IMG/VR virus record: IMGVR_UViG_3300031999_000050
Location: 1-45,289 of that record
Origin: a virus
Length of the DNA stretch: 45,289 bases
Strand: one strand, 5' to 3'
In this document: positions 22,875-30,416 of the stretch, piece by piece
How positions within the stretch are numbered: the first letter of the stretch is position 1
How the letters are laid out: each line of letters opens with the position of its first letter
Position numbers and translations under genes: made by a program
Notes under the pieces: generated by a model
What the model was told of the DNA's origin: nothing
Database searches by the model: none
What the model saw: only the letters and a program-made list of their open reading frames with translations

Positions 22875-23057
22875 TCAAATCGATTTCTGCCTTTCCACTC
22901 CCGACGCCCATTTCTCGACGGCCACAATTTTCACCCGCAGGCCGCAGCCGTCTCTAAGGTTCGCCCGGGCCCATTTCCTCGCATCGGTGGCGGTGTGCGC
23001 ATCCACCTCGATCGAGCCTTCGGATCGTTTAGTCTTCCACAAGCAGACGTAGAGCAT
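22875..23057 (-). CDS. Small hypothetical protein (60 aa)
   Basis: Starts MLYVCLWKTKRSEGSIEVDA and ends KWASGVERQKSI. Predicted alpha/beta (HTATDARKWARANLRDG). Begins 3 nt after the stop of the gene at 23061. Function unknown. Confidence 0.55.
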   Translation of the reverse strand: MLYVCLWKTKRSEGSIEVDAHTATDARKWARANLRDGCGLRVKIVAVEKWASGVERQKSI

Positions 23058-23060
23058 GGA

Positions 23061-23234
23061 TCAGCCTTTCTTATTCGGGAGCTGAAACTCACAAGGTTTC
23101 GCCATTTGCTGATGATCGATCCAGGTTTTTCCCGAATCTTCCATTTCCGCTTCGTCTGCCGCGTTACGAGGCAGCCTTTTACACTTCATGCACTGCCGGC
23201 GATTCTTTTCTGCGCCCATGCAAGCGATCATCAT
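23061..23234 (-). CDS. Small Cys-containing protein (57 aa)
   Basis: Frame MMIACMGAEKNRRQCMKCKR to EFQLPNKKG, with GGAGG upstream of the ATG cluster at 23231-23238. It has CMKC plus further Cys residues, possibly binding zinc. It fills the otherwise empty 190-bp gap between the HNHc gene and the gene at 22875. Function unknown. Confidence 0.6.
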   Translation of the reverse strand: MMIACMGAEKNRRQCMKCKRLPRNAADEAEMEDSGKTWIDHQQMAKPCEFQLPNKKG

Positions 23235-23246
23235 TCATCCTCCCTT

Positions 23247-24383
23247 TCAGAATTCGGGTGGCAGCGCGAAGTTGCCGTCCTTGTCGTATGCCGGCACCGC
23301 CGGCTGTTCCTCCAACGGTTCGGTCTTCGCCGGCGGCTCGTCGAAAAGAGTCTGCTGCTTCGGGGGTTCCGCGGGTTGCCTCCCCTCGACTTTCTTCTCC
23401 AGGGCCTTGAGCCGGGCAAGCATTCGCTCCTTGTTCTCGTCCTGTTGCGGCGTTTCCGCGGGCGCCGGCAGCTGCATGACGTCCCCGCCAAAAACCCGCT
23501 TCACCATTTCGGCCTGAACAGCGGCCACAGCTTCCGTAGTCGGCGCCGAAGGTTCCGCGGCCGGTTGCACCGCGCCCTGGCCAGCATCAGGTGCAGCAAG
23601 CGGCTTCTTACCAGAGCGCTCTCGAGCTCGGTCGACCTTCGGCCGGAGATGCGGATAGAGCGTGAGCAGATCCTCCCAACCATTTGCGTGCTGGGTGCAG
23701 AGATGGCATTTCGTGCAAAGCATAAGCCAGTCCCAATCAGGGTGTGCCCCGCCAGCTCCCACGCTGACGATGTGGGCCAGTTGCCCGCCATGCTGCAGAT
23801 CTCCGCTCCCGTCGGTAGTGAGCAGATACCCGCCGCAAGCTTCACAGCAGGGATGTTTTTCCTTGTAGTCCTCGGGTCCATAGTACGTTCCCTCCAGGGG
23901 ATCTTTCTCTTGCGCGAAGCGCCACTCGGTGAAGAGAATCCAGATGTCGCGGATCTCCACCGCAGGCACATGCGTCTGGCATTCGATCACGATCGCCTGG
24001 ATGAAGTTGGCAAACTCCACGGTCGTCAACGCGTTGCTCGATCGCGATACGAAGATGCCCTTGTACTCGTCCCTCGGCAGGACCACCAATTCTTTCACGG
24101 CGTAGTACACGATTTCTTTGCTGACATGATCCGCCTGGCCCAGGCGCGTTGCGAGCTCCCAGGCGAGATTGTTGGCGTTCAGGCTGCGACGTTTGTACCA
24201 ACGCTGGATTTCCATGTCGAAGTAGAGCTCGTACTCTGAATCGCGAGTCTTCCGTTCCTTCGCGTAGCGGTGCTGTTCGCGCAGGAAAGTACCCAACTCG
24301 TCGACCAGTTCCTGCGCTTCCAGCATCAGAGTGCCGGAAAGGCCGCTCGGGATCTGTTTAACCTTGAGGCGAAGCTTTTCCAT
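23247..24383 (-). CDS. Phage HNHc nuclease with NinB/YqaQ-like N-terminus
   Basis: 378 residues. The N-terminal half (RWYKRRSLNANNLAWELATR, HVSKEIVYYAVKELVVL) looks like the NinB/YqaQ recombination-associated domain. The HNH-type part has CCEACGG, QLAHIVSVGAGGAHPDWDW and LMLCTKCHL, i.e. zinc Cys pairs around a His-containing active site. The last ~130 residues are a Pro/Gln/Glu-rich disordered tail ending FALPPEF, an acidic-aromatic end that might contact SSB-type partners. It sits in the recombination block with ERF and exonuclease genes, so a role in processing recombination intermediates is likely. Confidence 0.65.
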   Translation of the reverse strand: MEKLRLKVKQIPSGLSGTLMLEAQELVDELGTFLREQHRYAKERKTRDSEYELYFDMEIQRWYKRRSLNANNLAWELATRLGQADHVSKEIVYYAVKELVVLPRDEYKGIFVSRSSNALTTVEFANFIQAIVIECQTHVPAVEIRDIWILFTEWRFAQEKDPLEGTYYGPEDYKEKHPCCEACGGYLLTTDGSGDLQHGGQLAHIVSVGAGGAHPDWDWLMLCTKCHLCTQHANGWEDLLTLYPHLRPKVDRARERSGKKPLAAPDAGQGAVQPAAEPSAPTTEAVAAVQAEMVKRVFGGDVMQLPAPAETPQQDENKERMLARLKALEKKVEGRQPAEPPKQQTLFDEPPAKTEPLEEQPAVPAYDKDGNFALPPEF

Positions 24384-24584
24384 TCAGACCAACTCCAGTT
24401 GCAGCTGCGAGCGAAACTCCGCCAGGACCCTGTGCACGCCAAAGCGTTCTTCCTGTGATTGCAGAGCCCCCTGGAGGCCCTTGCCGTGGTTGGCGCCTCC
24501 GCAACAGCAGACGCACTTATCGCCGTGCGCGTTGTAGCAGGCAGCGGTACAGCGGCGCTCGCCGTGGTTGTCGCCCTGGCTCAT
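24384..24584 (-). CDS. Small Cys-rich protein (66 aa)
   Basis: From MSQGDNHGERRCTAACYNAH with KCVCCCGGANHGKG; the ATG at 24593 is a possible longer start. Cys-rich small proteins with a CYNA-GDKC-C-CGG-NHG pattern are frequent in phage genomes and probably bind metal. Start overlaps the HNH gene end if the longer start is used. Function unknown. Confidence 0.6.
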   Translation of the reverse strand: MSQGDNHGERRCTAACYNAHGDKCVCCCGGANHGKGLQGALQSQEERFGVHRVLAEFRSQLQLELV

Positions 24585-24589
24585 GATGG

Positions 24590-25018
24590 TCATATTCGCC
24601 CTGACTTAATCTTGGCTTTTCTTCTTCGTTCACTCAATTTGTGGCAGACTCTACAATATCGAGAACCATCTTTCGTGATATGTGTATTTTCCTTGTCCCA
24701 TGGGTGCCCATTTAAACAATGCATTCTACGAGCAGCCTGTGCCGCTGGGGATTCACCACGAAGAATATTTTCCCGACAGGTTACTACCTCAAGATGTTCT
24801 GGATTCACACAGGATCGATTTCGACAAAGGTGATCAAGTTCAAATCCTGACGGAATCGAACTTATGTAGTGCTCATAGGATAATCGGTGCGCTTGAATTA
24901 CATGATCGCCAACCTTAATTCTGCCATAGCCTTTGGTAGTACAAGCCAGCCAAACCCAGCATCCATTTTTTGCTATTTCGATCTTATTCAAGAAACGACG
25001 AAAGATAGCCGCATTCAT
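24590..25018 (-). CDS. Free-standing HNH homing endonuclease
   Basis: 142 residues from the ATG at 25018, which overlaps the exonuclease stop (ATGA). HNH_3-type core: GCWVWLACTTKGYGRIKVGD, AHRLSYEHYISSIPSGFELD, HLCRNRSCVNPEHLEVVTCR, then ENILRG. A second Cys/His cluster (MHCLNGHPW, YCRVCH) follows. More AT-rich than its neighbours, and it splits the recombination block, as expected of an invading selfish gene. Confidence 0.85.
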   Translation of the reverse strand: MNAAIFRRFLNKIEIAKNGCWVWLACTTKGYGRIKVGDHVIQAHRLSYEHYISSIPSGFELDHLCRNRSCVNPEHLEVVTCRENILRGESPAAQAARRMHCLNGHPWDKENTHITKDGSRYCRVCHKLSERRRKAKIKSGRI

Positions 25019-25572
25019 TTCTGACGCCTTCTCCAATGATAAAGAGTCATAATTTTATACCAGGCCAAACTGAACTCCTCCCGCTGCTCCGGCTTAAGTA
25101 CCACGGCCTTGTAGCCGTCCGGCCGCAGGTACAGCAGGAGCAGCTGCGGCGGTTTGGCGTGGGTGGCGCCGTAGCCGGCGAGTTGCAATTTGTCCGCCAG
25201 CGTCGGCGCGCCCGTCTTCAACTCGACCACCATGAGCTGGCGCCCCCAGGTGGCCTCCCGGTCTTCAATTCCCGCCCACAATCGGGCCTTGTGGACGATG
25301 CACTCGATCCTGCGGATGCCCAGCCCCAACTCCGCCCTGGCGCGCTCGTAGCTGAGTACGTAGGCGCGGATCTCCTCCGAGAGGCTGGTCCAGTCCAGGC
25401 GTTGCTGATCCAGCAGGGCGGTCGCGCGGTGCACGTCCTCGCCGCGCTTCCGGGCCTCCTCGTTGAAAAAACGGTCATCGATCCAGCCGCCGGCCTTGAG
25501 GATGTGCGTAACGGAAGGTACTGTCTCCCCGTTGATGGAGAAACGGTGTGTATCAGCTTCGAACTGGATCAT
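25015..25572 (-). CDS. RecB/PD-(D/E)XK-type exonuclease
   Basis: 185 residues. VTHILKAGGWIDDRFFNEEA and RGEDVHRATALLDQQRL open the family fold. The catalytic core is RLWAGIEDREATWGRQLMVV followed by ELKTGAP (acidic residue, then E-x-K), then LQLAGYG with the usual Gln-Tyr helix. This is the Cas4/RecB-like nuclease type found beside phage annealing proteins, where it makes 3' single-strand tails for ERF. Confidence 0.75.
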   Translation of the reverse strand: MIQFEADTHRFSINGETVPSVTHILKAGGWIDDRFFNEEARKRGEDVHRATALLDQQRLDWTSLSEEIRAYVLSYERARAELGLGIRRIECIVHKARLWAGIEDREATWGRQLMVVELKTGAPTLADKLQLAGYGATHAKPPQLLLLYLRPDGYKAVVLKPEQREEFSLAWYKIMTLYHWRRRQK

Positions 25573-26237
25573 TTCCCGATCTTCATGAAGTTGTCGTTGT
25601 AGAACTCGATGCCCACCACGGGGACCTTGCCGTTGGTCGCCTTCGCGAACTTGTTCACCGCGCTCTCATTGAGCATGATGAAATCTGGCGGGGCCTTCTC
25701 GGCGAGAACGGCCTTGATCAGCGCCGGCATGTCTACAACCTTGCCTTTCCAGTTGTCAACGTAGCTGGTACCGGCCACATGGGCGCGATTCTCCCGCGGC
25801 GCGGGCAAGGTCGTCTCGATCTTCTCGACTTTGGCCTCGTCTCCATTTTTACGGGCCTCCGCGAGAACTTCCTCACGCTTCTTGGCAGCGGCGGCCTCTT
25901 GGTCCCGGCGCTTCTTTTCTTCCGCCCTTTCCCAGGCCTGCATCTTGGATTTACCGATTCCCTCTCCTTCTTCGAAGGGTTTCAGGTACTCCCGAATGCG
26001 ATTGATCACCGCCTGAGCCCTCTTCCGAATGCCTAGCTTCTGGGGCGTTCCGTCGACGTACTCTACGGCGGCCTTGTAGTGCGCCTTACCCGTACGGATC
26101 ATGGTCAGCATTTCGTTGAAACTATCTTGGCTGGTGATTTTGAGAGCTTCTATCTGTTCCTTAAATCTGGAACCGATCTCCATGATCTCCTTTTCGTCCT
26201 GATAGCGAACTAAGTCAGTGGCGGTTTCCGTGCTCAT
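25569..26237 (-). CDS. Recombination-block coiled-coil protein (222 aa)
   Basis: Long charged helices (KAHYKAAVEYVDGTPQKLGI, WERAEEKKRRDQEAAAAKKR, EEVLAEARKNGDEAKVEK) and a small C-terminal domain (LNESAVNKFAKATNGKVPVV, GIEFYNDNFMKIGK). Proteins of this type are common between annealing-protein and exonuclease genes of phages. Probably assists recombination, mechanism unknown. Overlaps both neighbours by ATGA. Confidence 0.6.
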   Translation of the reverse strand: MSTETATDLVRYQDEKEIMEIGSRFKEQIEALKITSQDSFNEMLTMIRTGKAHYKAAVEYVDGTPQKLGIRKRAQAVINRIREYLKPFEEGEGIGKSKMQAWERAEEKKRRDQEAAAAKKREEVLAEARKNGDEAKVEKIETTLPAPRENRAHVAGTSYVDNWKGKVVDMPALIKAVLAEKAPPDFIMLNESAVNKFAKATNGKVPVVGIEFYNDNFMKIGK

Positions 26238-27163
26238 TGCTTGGCTCCTTTCTTGAGACTTATCTGTTTATTCAAGCTTTGCTGCAGGCCGCGCAAACTC
26301 TTCTCGTCTTTCTTCTGCACGTACTGCTGGACCTGCTTGCGATACATGGCGGCCGTGGTTTCCGGAAGCCAGCGCATTTGAGCGAGCAACTTCTCCACTT
26401 CCTTGATCCCGGGATTCTCCGGCAGGGCGCCCGGGGAGACGTTGCGTTCAGTTGCCGCGGGTTTCGCCTTTCCCCCGTTGGGCGTGGGCAGTCCGGCGCT
26501 CTGCGCGTCGTCGTCGGTGTCCGTGGCTACGATGCCCCAGAGGTTGCAGAAGGCTTGGCGCTTGCTGAAGGTCTGCGCGGAGGCCACGCTCTGGGGAGCA
26601 GTCATGTAGTCGCTCGCCATGATGGGGACGGTCATTCTGGAGCTTTTTGAATGCCCGCCCACGTGGTAGCCATGAACGATCGCGGTAAACGCATTCTCCT
26701 TCTGCTCGCCTTCGATCATGTAAGAGAAGCCGCAGTCGGCCAGGGGTTGATGCACCAAGCCGATGATCACGTCGAGAGGCGCATAGCGGTAGCGGACCCC
26801 GCCGCCCTTTTCCGGCTTGTTGTAGACGATCTTGGTCTTTGGAATGACCGGGCAGATCCGCTGGAAGCGGGCCAGCGCCTGCATGTACTCCTTCTTGGCG
26901 TGCTCCTCTTCCAGCTCCCGCCGCATCTGCAGCAGACGCTCCAGGGTGTTGATGTCGCCCTTAGTGATGGCCTTGCCGAGCAGTTCCTGCGGGCTCAGCG
27001 CGAGGAAGCCCTTGTGCACAGGCCGCGGCGCCAGGTGTCGAGACAGAGATTTGCCTTTTGCATGGCCACTTTTTCGTCCGGCTCCGCGACGGTGAGCAGC
27101 AACAACCGCCACCTGCTTTCCGGGCTGGACAGACTTCTTACCTGATTGAGTCTTTTTCCCCAT
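26234..27163 (-). CDS. ERF-family single-strand annealing protein
   Basis: 309 residues from ATG at 27163 (GGAGAGAGAGGT upstream); the longer frame overlaps the zinc-finger gene. Basic N-terminal tail, then the ERF domain at ~80-225: EYMQALARFQRICPVIPKTK, YRYAPLDVIIGLVHQPLADC, GFSYMIEG, and QSVASAQTFSKRQAFCNLWG with IVATDTDDDAQ. ERF anneals complementary single strands to circularise or recombine the phage genome. It fits the terminal redundancy implied by the closed contig. Charged C-terminal helix. Confidence 0.85.
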   Translation of the reverse strand: MGKKTQSGKKSVQPGKQVAVVAAHRRGAGRKSGHAKGKSLSRHLAPRPVHKGFLALSPQELLGKAITKGDINTLERLLQMRRELEEEHAKKEYMQALARFQRICPVIPKTKIVYNKPEKGGGVRYRYAPLDVIIGLVHQPLADCGFSYMIEGEQKENAFTAIVHGYHVGGHSKSSRMTVPIMASDYMTAPQSVASAQTFSKRQAFCNLWGIVATDTDDDAQSAGLPTPNGGKAKPAATERNVSPGALPENPGIKEVEKLLAQMRWLPETTAAMYRKQVQQYVQKKDEKSLRGLQQSLNKQISLKKGAKQ

Positions 27164-27204
27164 ACCTCTCTCTCCTTCGTTTTCTTTTCGTCCATGGCCA
27201 TGCC

Positions 27205-27426
27205 TCAGTCCGAATTGGATTCGGAAACGAAAGAAGCCGGCCCCTCTAAGGTGACGTCTTCTTTGGGAAGCCAACCCGTGCCGTTACAGACAGGGCACGA
27301 CTCTTCGTACTCGCTACCCTGGTTGTCGGGACCGCACATTACCACGCCGGAGCCCCCGCACACGCCGCAGCGACGCCGGCGTTCCCGCAGTCCGATACTG
27401 AGAACCTGTTGCAGTTTTATCCCCAT
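27205..27426 (-). CDS. DnaJ-type zinc-finger small protein (73 aa)
   Basis: CGVCGGSGVVMCG and ESCPVCNGTGWL, two CxxCxGxG zinc-binding repeats like those of the DnaJ central domain, in a 73-residue protein with no J domain. Small phage proteins of this kind are widespread and of uncertain function, possibly nucleic-acid or protein binding. Lies upstream of the ERF gene. Confidence 0.7.
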   Translation of the reverse strand: MGIKLQQVLSIGLRERRRRCGVCGGSGVVMCGPDNQGSEYEESCPVCNGTGWLPKEDVTLEGPASFVSESNSD

Positions 27427-27447
27427 CTTCTCCTCCTTCCCTCCGGA

Positions 27448-28032
27448 TCAACCGAACAGAAATTGAGATTCATAATCATCATCTTTTTGCCATGGCCACT
27501 TTCCTGGCGGGATGAGACAATTCATCAACTGCTTCCTTGTGGTTTCAGGCAGACCGAGATTATTTGCTGATTTTGCTAAGACCATCCTGCTTTGCATGAA
27601 AACTTTTCGAGCTTTTTGTAGTGAAGCGCTTGCAGGTGCAGACAATCCTTCGGCCTGTGATAATTCATCAAGTCTTAGGGCGGCATTCAAAATATCACGG
27701 CATTTATTGGCGAATGTTCTGACGATTTCAGCATGCGCGACATCATCTTTTCTGTGTAAGATTATTGAAACGCCAGGAACGCCTGGCATAAATTGAAGAG
27801 CAATATGATGATGTCTCCACCATCGGTTGAGCGAATCTTTATCGCGGTTTCTTTTTTCTCTATGACCAGCCCATTCCGGGCTTCCTATTTCTGCGGAGGG
27901 GATACCACGCAATTCGTTATAATCCCTCCAGGGGATTTCGATGCTTTCTACACCATTCTTCCCAAACATCTTCAGGAAGTATTCAGTGATTTGTTCTTGC
28001 GGGGAATCCTTTTTAAGCAGGGATTTGTCCAT
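27448..28032 (-). CDS. Hypothetical protein (194 aa)
   Basis: Start MDKSLLKKDSPQEQITEYFL at 28032, directly after the ParB-like gene. Contains HHHIALQFMPGVPGVSIILH and a helical part (FANKCRDILNAALRLDELSQ). More AT-rich than most of the genome. Product not recognised; position and co-orientation suggest partnership with the ParB-like protein. Confidence 0.6.
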   Translation of the reverse strand: MDKSLLKKDSPQEQITEYFLKMFGKNGVESIEIPWRDYNELRGIPSAEIGSPEWAGHREKRNRDKDSLNRWWRHHHIALQFMPGVPGVSIILHRKDDVAHAEIVRTFANKCRDILNAALRLDELSQAEGLSAPASASLQKARKVFMQSRMVLAKSANNLGLPETTRKQLMNCLIPPGKWPWQKDDDYESQFLFG

Positions 28033-28033
28033 T

Positions 28034-29002
28034 TCACTTTCTCCCGTCAGCGATCCGCGCAGGCACAAGCACCTGGAGTCTCTTTATTGAGTTCAAGAGA
28101 TTCATCATTCCCTGGGTTAGCCGTGCGCGGGCGAGTCCCTGTAATTCGGTATTTTTGCCGATCTTCTCGGCGCGGCTCAGAAGGTCAGAGATTTCAGCCG
28201 ATGCGATGGCAATCGCCTTTTCGGTGCTGGTGAGAGTCTTCTGGAAAGCTTCAAGCTCTTTATCTCCCTTCGCCGCATCGCGCAAAACACGAAGATCGCG
28301 GCGGAGTTCTTTGATAGCATTTTCGTTTTTTGCGCCGGATTCTTGTTGTTCCTTTTGGGCGGCTTCGAGAGCAATGACTCTTTTTTTGATTTCGAGTTTG
28401 AGATTTTCGATTGTCTTTCCAGTAATGAGGCGTTCTTTTTCCAGTTCCTTGACCTTGGCGATGAGTTGCCCGTCCGTGGGCCGTTCCTCTTGCTTGTAGA
28501 ACCATGCCCTGAGTTCCTTCTGCTGTTCCTCGCTCAAGGAGTTGTAGATGTCGGCGGCGGAAATGAAGGTGCCTTTCTTTTTCAGGGTTTCGGCAATAGC
28601 GCCTATACTACGAGGGTCTTGTCCTGGGTCAGACCGTCCTACCCCGTCATACCCTGCCCGCAGGATACCGATGTACTCAAACAGGGTGATCGGGTCCAGT
28701 TCCCGGCGCATGACGTTGGCCGAGATCATCTTGCGGATTTCATCCTCTGGATCGGTGGATTTGCAGAGAATGCAGGGCACGGTTTCGATGCCGAGTTCGC
28801 GGGCCGCTTTGAGTCTTTGGTTGCCACTGACAACCTCCATGCTGTCTTGGTTGACAACTAGAGCCTCGATGATCCCGATGTTCTCGATGTTGGCTTTGAA
28901 CTCTTTCCAGAAACTTTTTGATACGCTCTCGATGTCAGAAAAGTACTTACGATTTTGCGGATGCTCTCGAAGTTGAGACACGGGAATCTGCTTGTAAATC
29001 AT
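28034..29002 (-). CDS. ParB/Srx-domain protein
   Basis: 322 residues. ATG has AGGAGGAG upstream. The ParB N-terminal fold is clear: IPVSQLREHPQNRKYF, GIIEALVVNQDSMEVVSGNQRL, KAARELGIETVPCILC, with EIRKMISANVMRRELD following (quoted in part). The second half is a long coiled coil (LEKERLITGKTIENLKLEIK, KEQQESGAKNENAIKELRRD). Could act in plasmid-like partition, in transcription control, or as a nuclease/NTP-binding switch; no ParA gene is present, so partition is less likely. Confidence 0.7.
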   Translation of the reverse strand: MIYKQIPVSQLREHPQNRKYFSDIESVSKSFWKEFKANIENIGIIEALVVNQDSMEVVSGNQRLKAARELGIETVPCILCKSTDPEDEIRKMISANVMRRELDPITLFEYIGILRAGYDGVGRSDPGQDPRSIGAIAETLKKKGTFISAADIYNSLSEEQQKELRAWFYKQEERPTDGQLIAKVKELEKERLITGKTIENLKLEIKKRVIALEAAQKEQQESGAKNENAIKELRRDLRVLRDAAKGDKELEAFQKTLTSTEKAIAIASAEISDLLSRAEKIGKNTELQGLARARLTQGMMNLLNSIKRLQVLVPARIADGRK

Positions 29003-29303
29003 GTTTCTCTCCTCCTCTTGGATTCAGTTCTCTATCCGACTTCCAGATCCAACCGCTGTCCCAAACCTGTTGATAGGACCAGCGATCATTACCGCCCTGT
29101 TTCGAGGGTTCGCCATGCGGAAGTAGCCAGGGTTTGTTGTAGAAGACGGAAACAATCATGCCCTTGAGCTCGGCTAGTTCGGCGCGGCTATACCAGAGTT
29201 TCCCAGGGAGCATTTTCTGGCGCAGATCTTCGATCTGCTGGGCCAGGTTGCGCACCAATCCACAGATTTCTTGAACTTCGGGTAGCTGGATCGACTGTTC
29301 CAT
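28947..29303 (-). CDS. HTH/excisionase-like protein (118 aa)
   Basis: Start MEQSIQLPEVQEICGLVRNL at 29303, 1 nt after the AbrB-like stop. KLWYSRAELAELKGMIVSVF with NKPWLLPHGEPS resembles a MerR-type/HTH_17 winged helix as in excisionases. Its last 56 nt overlap the ParB-like gene, whose own ribosome site is excellent. May serve as excisionase for the integrase at 30.4 kb or as an early regulator. Confidence 0.55.
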   Translation of the reverse strand: MEQSIQLPEVQEICGLVRNLAQQIEDLRQKMLPGKLWYSRAELAELKGMIVSVFYNKPWLLPHGEPSKQGGNDRWSYQQVWDSGWIWKSDRELNPRGGEKHDLQADSRVSTSRASAKS

Positions 29304-29304
29304 G

Positions 29305-29511
29305 TCAAGCAGAGACAGAGGCAATAGTCTGTCGCTTTTTTCCGGCGCGCACCGGAACCAGAATCAACCGATCTTCGCTATCCCGGTAGATGTCGATCTT
29401 GTCACCCGGTTTGAGACCGGTGTCATCGGTCCACACCTTGGGAAGACCGATCACCGTTCCTCTTTTCCCTTCCTGCCGGATCGAATAGCACTTGATCTTT
29501 ACGCCAACCAT
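29305..29511 (-). CDS. AbrB/SpoVT-type transcription regulator
   Basis: 68 residues, MVGVKIKCYSIRQEGKRGTV then IGLPKVWTDDTGLKPGDKID, IYRDSEDRLILVPV. This is the swapped-hairpin AbrB/MazE DNA-binding fold. AGGAGG lies at 29523-29528 and a strong promoter at 29535-29563. It is the first gene of the leftward early operon and divergent to the Arc-like regulator, so it may feed back on the lysis/lysogeny switch. Confidence 0.75.
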   Translation of the reverse strand: MVGVKIKCYSIRQEGKRGTVIGLPKVWTDDTGLKPGDKIDIYRDSEDRLILVPVRAGKKRQTIASVSA

Positions 29512-29534
29512 TTTATATCCAGCCTCCTACCATC

Positions 29535-29563
29535 ATTCTAATGGGTTTGAGCTGGCTTGTCAA
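29535..29563 (-). promoter_or_regulatory. Leftward early promoter with operator-like palindrome
   Basis: TTGACA (29558-29563) and TAGAAT (29535-29540) separated by 17 bp, a near-consensus sigma-70 promoter. The -35 box lies within GCTTG-T-CAAGC (29555-29565), a perfect 5+1+5 palindrome that a repressor could bind to block the promoter. It drives the AbrB-like gene and probably the whole early operon. Confidence 0.75.
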
Positions 29564-29605
29564 GCAGTATTGGAAAATAATGATGGATGAAATACGGGAA
29601 GGGAT

Positions 29606-29611
29606 TATACT
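29606..29611 (+). promoter_or_regulatory. -10 box of rightward promoter giving a leaderless mRNA
   Basis: TATACT sits 7 nt before the ATG of the Arc-like gene, so transcription should begin at or next to that ATG and no Shine-Dalgarno site is possible. No good -35 was found, as is common for activated promoters. Lambda cI is likewise leaderless from its maintenance promoter. Confidence 0.45.
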
Positions 29612-29618
29612 TTAGTAG

Positions 29619-29849
29619 ATGAAGAGGATAGAGGTGAAGTTGCCGGAGGAAATCCACGAGACTTTCAAGAAGTACTGCGCTTCCCAAGAGCGTTCTATGC
29701 ATGGTCAAATCGTTTGGATGGTTAAGAAGACCTTGGGCCTTTGTAAGGAGGAGGCACGGCGAAGCGATAGTCAGATGGCGGTTGGCCGCATACAAGAGGA
29801 TTCTATAAGAACCCCTAGTGAGAAGGCCAAAAAAGGGGCATCAGATTAA
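29619..29849 (+). CDS. Arc-like ribbon-helix-helix regulator, putative repressor
   Basis: 76 residues. MKRIEVKLPEEIHETFKKYC followed by SQERSMHGQIVWMVKKTLGL is an Arc/MetJ-type RHH unit (strand, helix, helix), with a short hydrophilic tail. It is the first rightward gene, divergent from the early operon, and the ATG appears leaderless. It is a good candidate for the lysogeny repressor or switch protein acting at the palindrome in the leftward promoter. No classical CI-like HTH repressor was seen elsewhere. Confidence 0.65.
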   Translation: MKRIEVKLPEEIHETFKKYCASQERSMHGQIVWMVKKTLGLCKEEARRSDSQMAVGRIQEDSIRTPSEKAKKGASD

Positions 29850-29858
29850 AGAACAGAG

Positions 29859-30152
29859 ATGTTATCGATGCAGAATCATCAATCTGAAGAAGTGGAAAAA
29901 GCAACACTTCAGAAAATAAGAAGGCAGATCATGAAAGAAGAACGCAAATGGTGGGCGACACCGATGATTCTATCAGGGGGTTTTGTCTTTGGGCCGGTGC
30001 TGGGCGACATACTGGGTTCTTTATTGTATCCAACCAGAGAGCACTTGCTGATATCGCGGGGAGGCTTGGTCGTTGTGAGCGCGGCATTGGTCATGATATG
30101 GATTATCGCTACTGCCGCTCTGGCGATTCGCAAACTAAAACATAAATCGTAG
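29859..30152 (+). CDS. Membrane protein with two TM segments (97 aa)
   Basis: Predicted membrane segments at ~35-58 (PMILSGGFVFGPVLGDILGS, in part) and ~70-90 (GLVVVSAALVMIWIIATAAL). Charged ends, KLKHKS terminus. Start MLSMQNHQSEEVEKATLQKI; the second Met is an alternative. Lies between the repressor candidate and attP, so it is probably expressed in the lysogen. A lysogenic conversion or superinfection exclusion role is possible. Confidence 0.6.
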   Translation: MLSMQNHQSEEVEKATLQKIRRQIMKEERKWWATPMILSGGFVFGPVLGDILGSLLYPTREHLLISRGGLVVVSAALVMIWIIATAALAIRKLKHKS

Positions 30153-30154
30153 TG

Positions 30155-30172
30155 TGTGCCAGGATTGTGCCA
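30155..30172. repeat. Direct repeats TGTGCCA near attP
   Basis: TGTGCCA occurs at 30155-30161 and 30166-30172, 11 bp apart, about 105 bp before the attP core. Such spaced short repeats are typical of integrase arm-type binding sites. An inverted pair TTGGCG / CGCCAA (about 30185-30220) lies next to it. Confidence 0.35.
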
Positions 30173-30277
30173 CGGGCGTTATGAATTGGCGTGAAAGGCA
30201 AGAAGAACGGATTTCGCCAACTCTCTATGAATCCAGCAAATAGAAGTGGTAGCGAATCCACAGTAACCCGCGACTTT

Positions 30278-30320
30278 GCCTTCCAAGCTGGAGATGTGGG
30301 TTCAATTCCCATCGGTCGCT
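30278..30320 (+). other. attP core: 3' half of a tRNA-Gly(TCC) gene
   Basis: The sequence starts at gccttccaagctg, the anticodon loop (TCC) and 3' anticodon stem. It continues through the variable loop, T-arm (GTGGG-TTCAATT-CCCAT) and acceptor 3' strand ggtcgct at 30320. The matching 5' anticodon stem strand, D-arm and 5' acceptor strand are absent, so it is not a functional tRNA. The integrase starts about 97 bp downstream. This is the usual picture for phages that integrate in a host tRNA gene and restore its 3' end. Confidence 0.8.
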
Positions 30321-30416
30321 GATATAAATGCTTTGAGTGAAAAGATTTAAGAGAACGGGAAAAAACGACATTCAGAAAATCCTTTCAACTATGAAACAAT
30401 TTGTGAAAGATTTTTT

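Noticed and set aside
22995-24239. 414-residue plus-strand frame
   Set aside because: Antisense of the HNHc nuclease and adjacent small genes; Arg/Ser/Phe-rich with no domain.
30109-30312. Minus-strand frame starting MGIEPTSPAWKAKS
   Set aside because: It is the antisense of the tRNA-Gly 3' half; MGIEPT-type starts are a known artefact over tRNA T-arms. It also overlaps attP and the membrane protein gene.
30241-30325. Complete tRNA gene
   Set aside because: Only the anticodon loop to the 3' acceptor strand is present; no D-arm or matching 5' strands.
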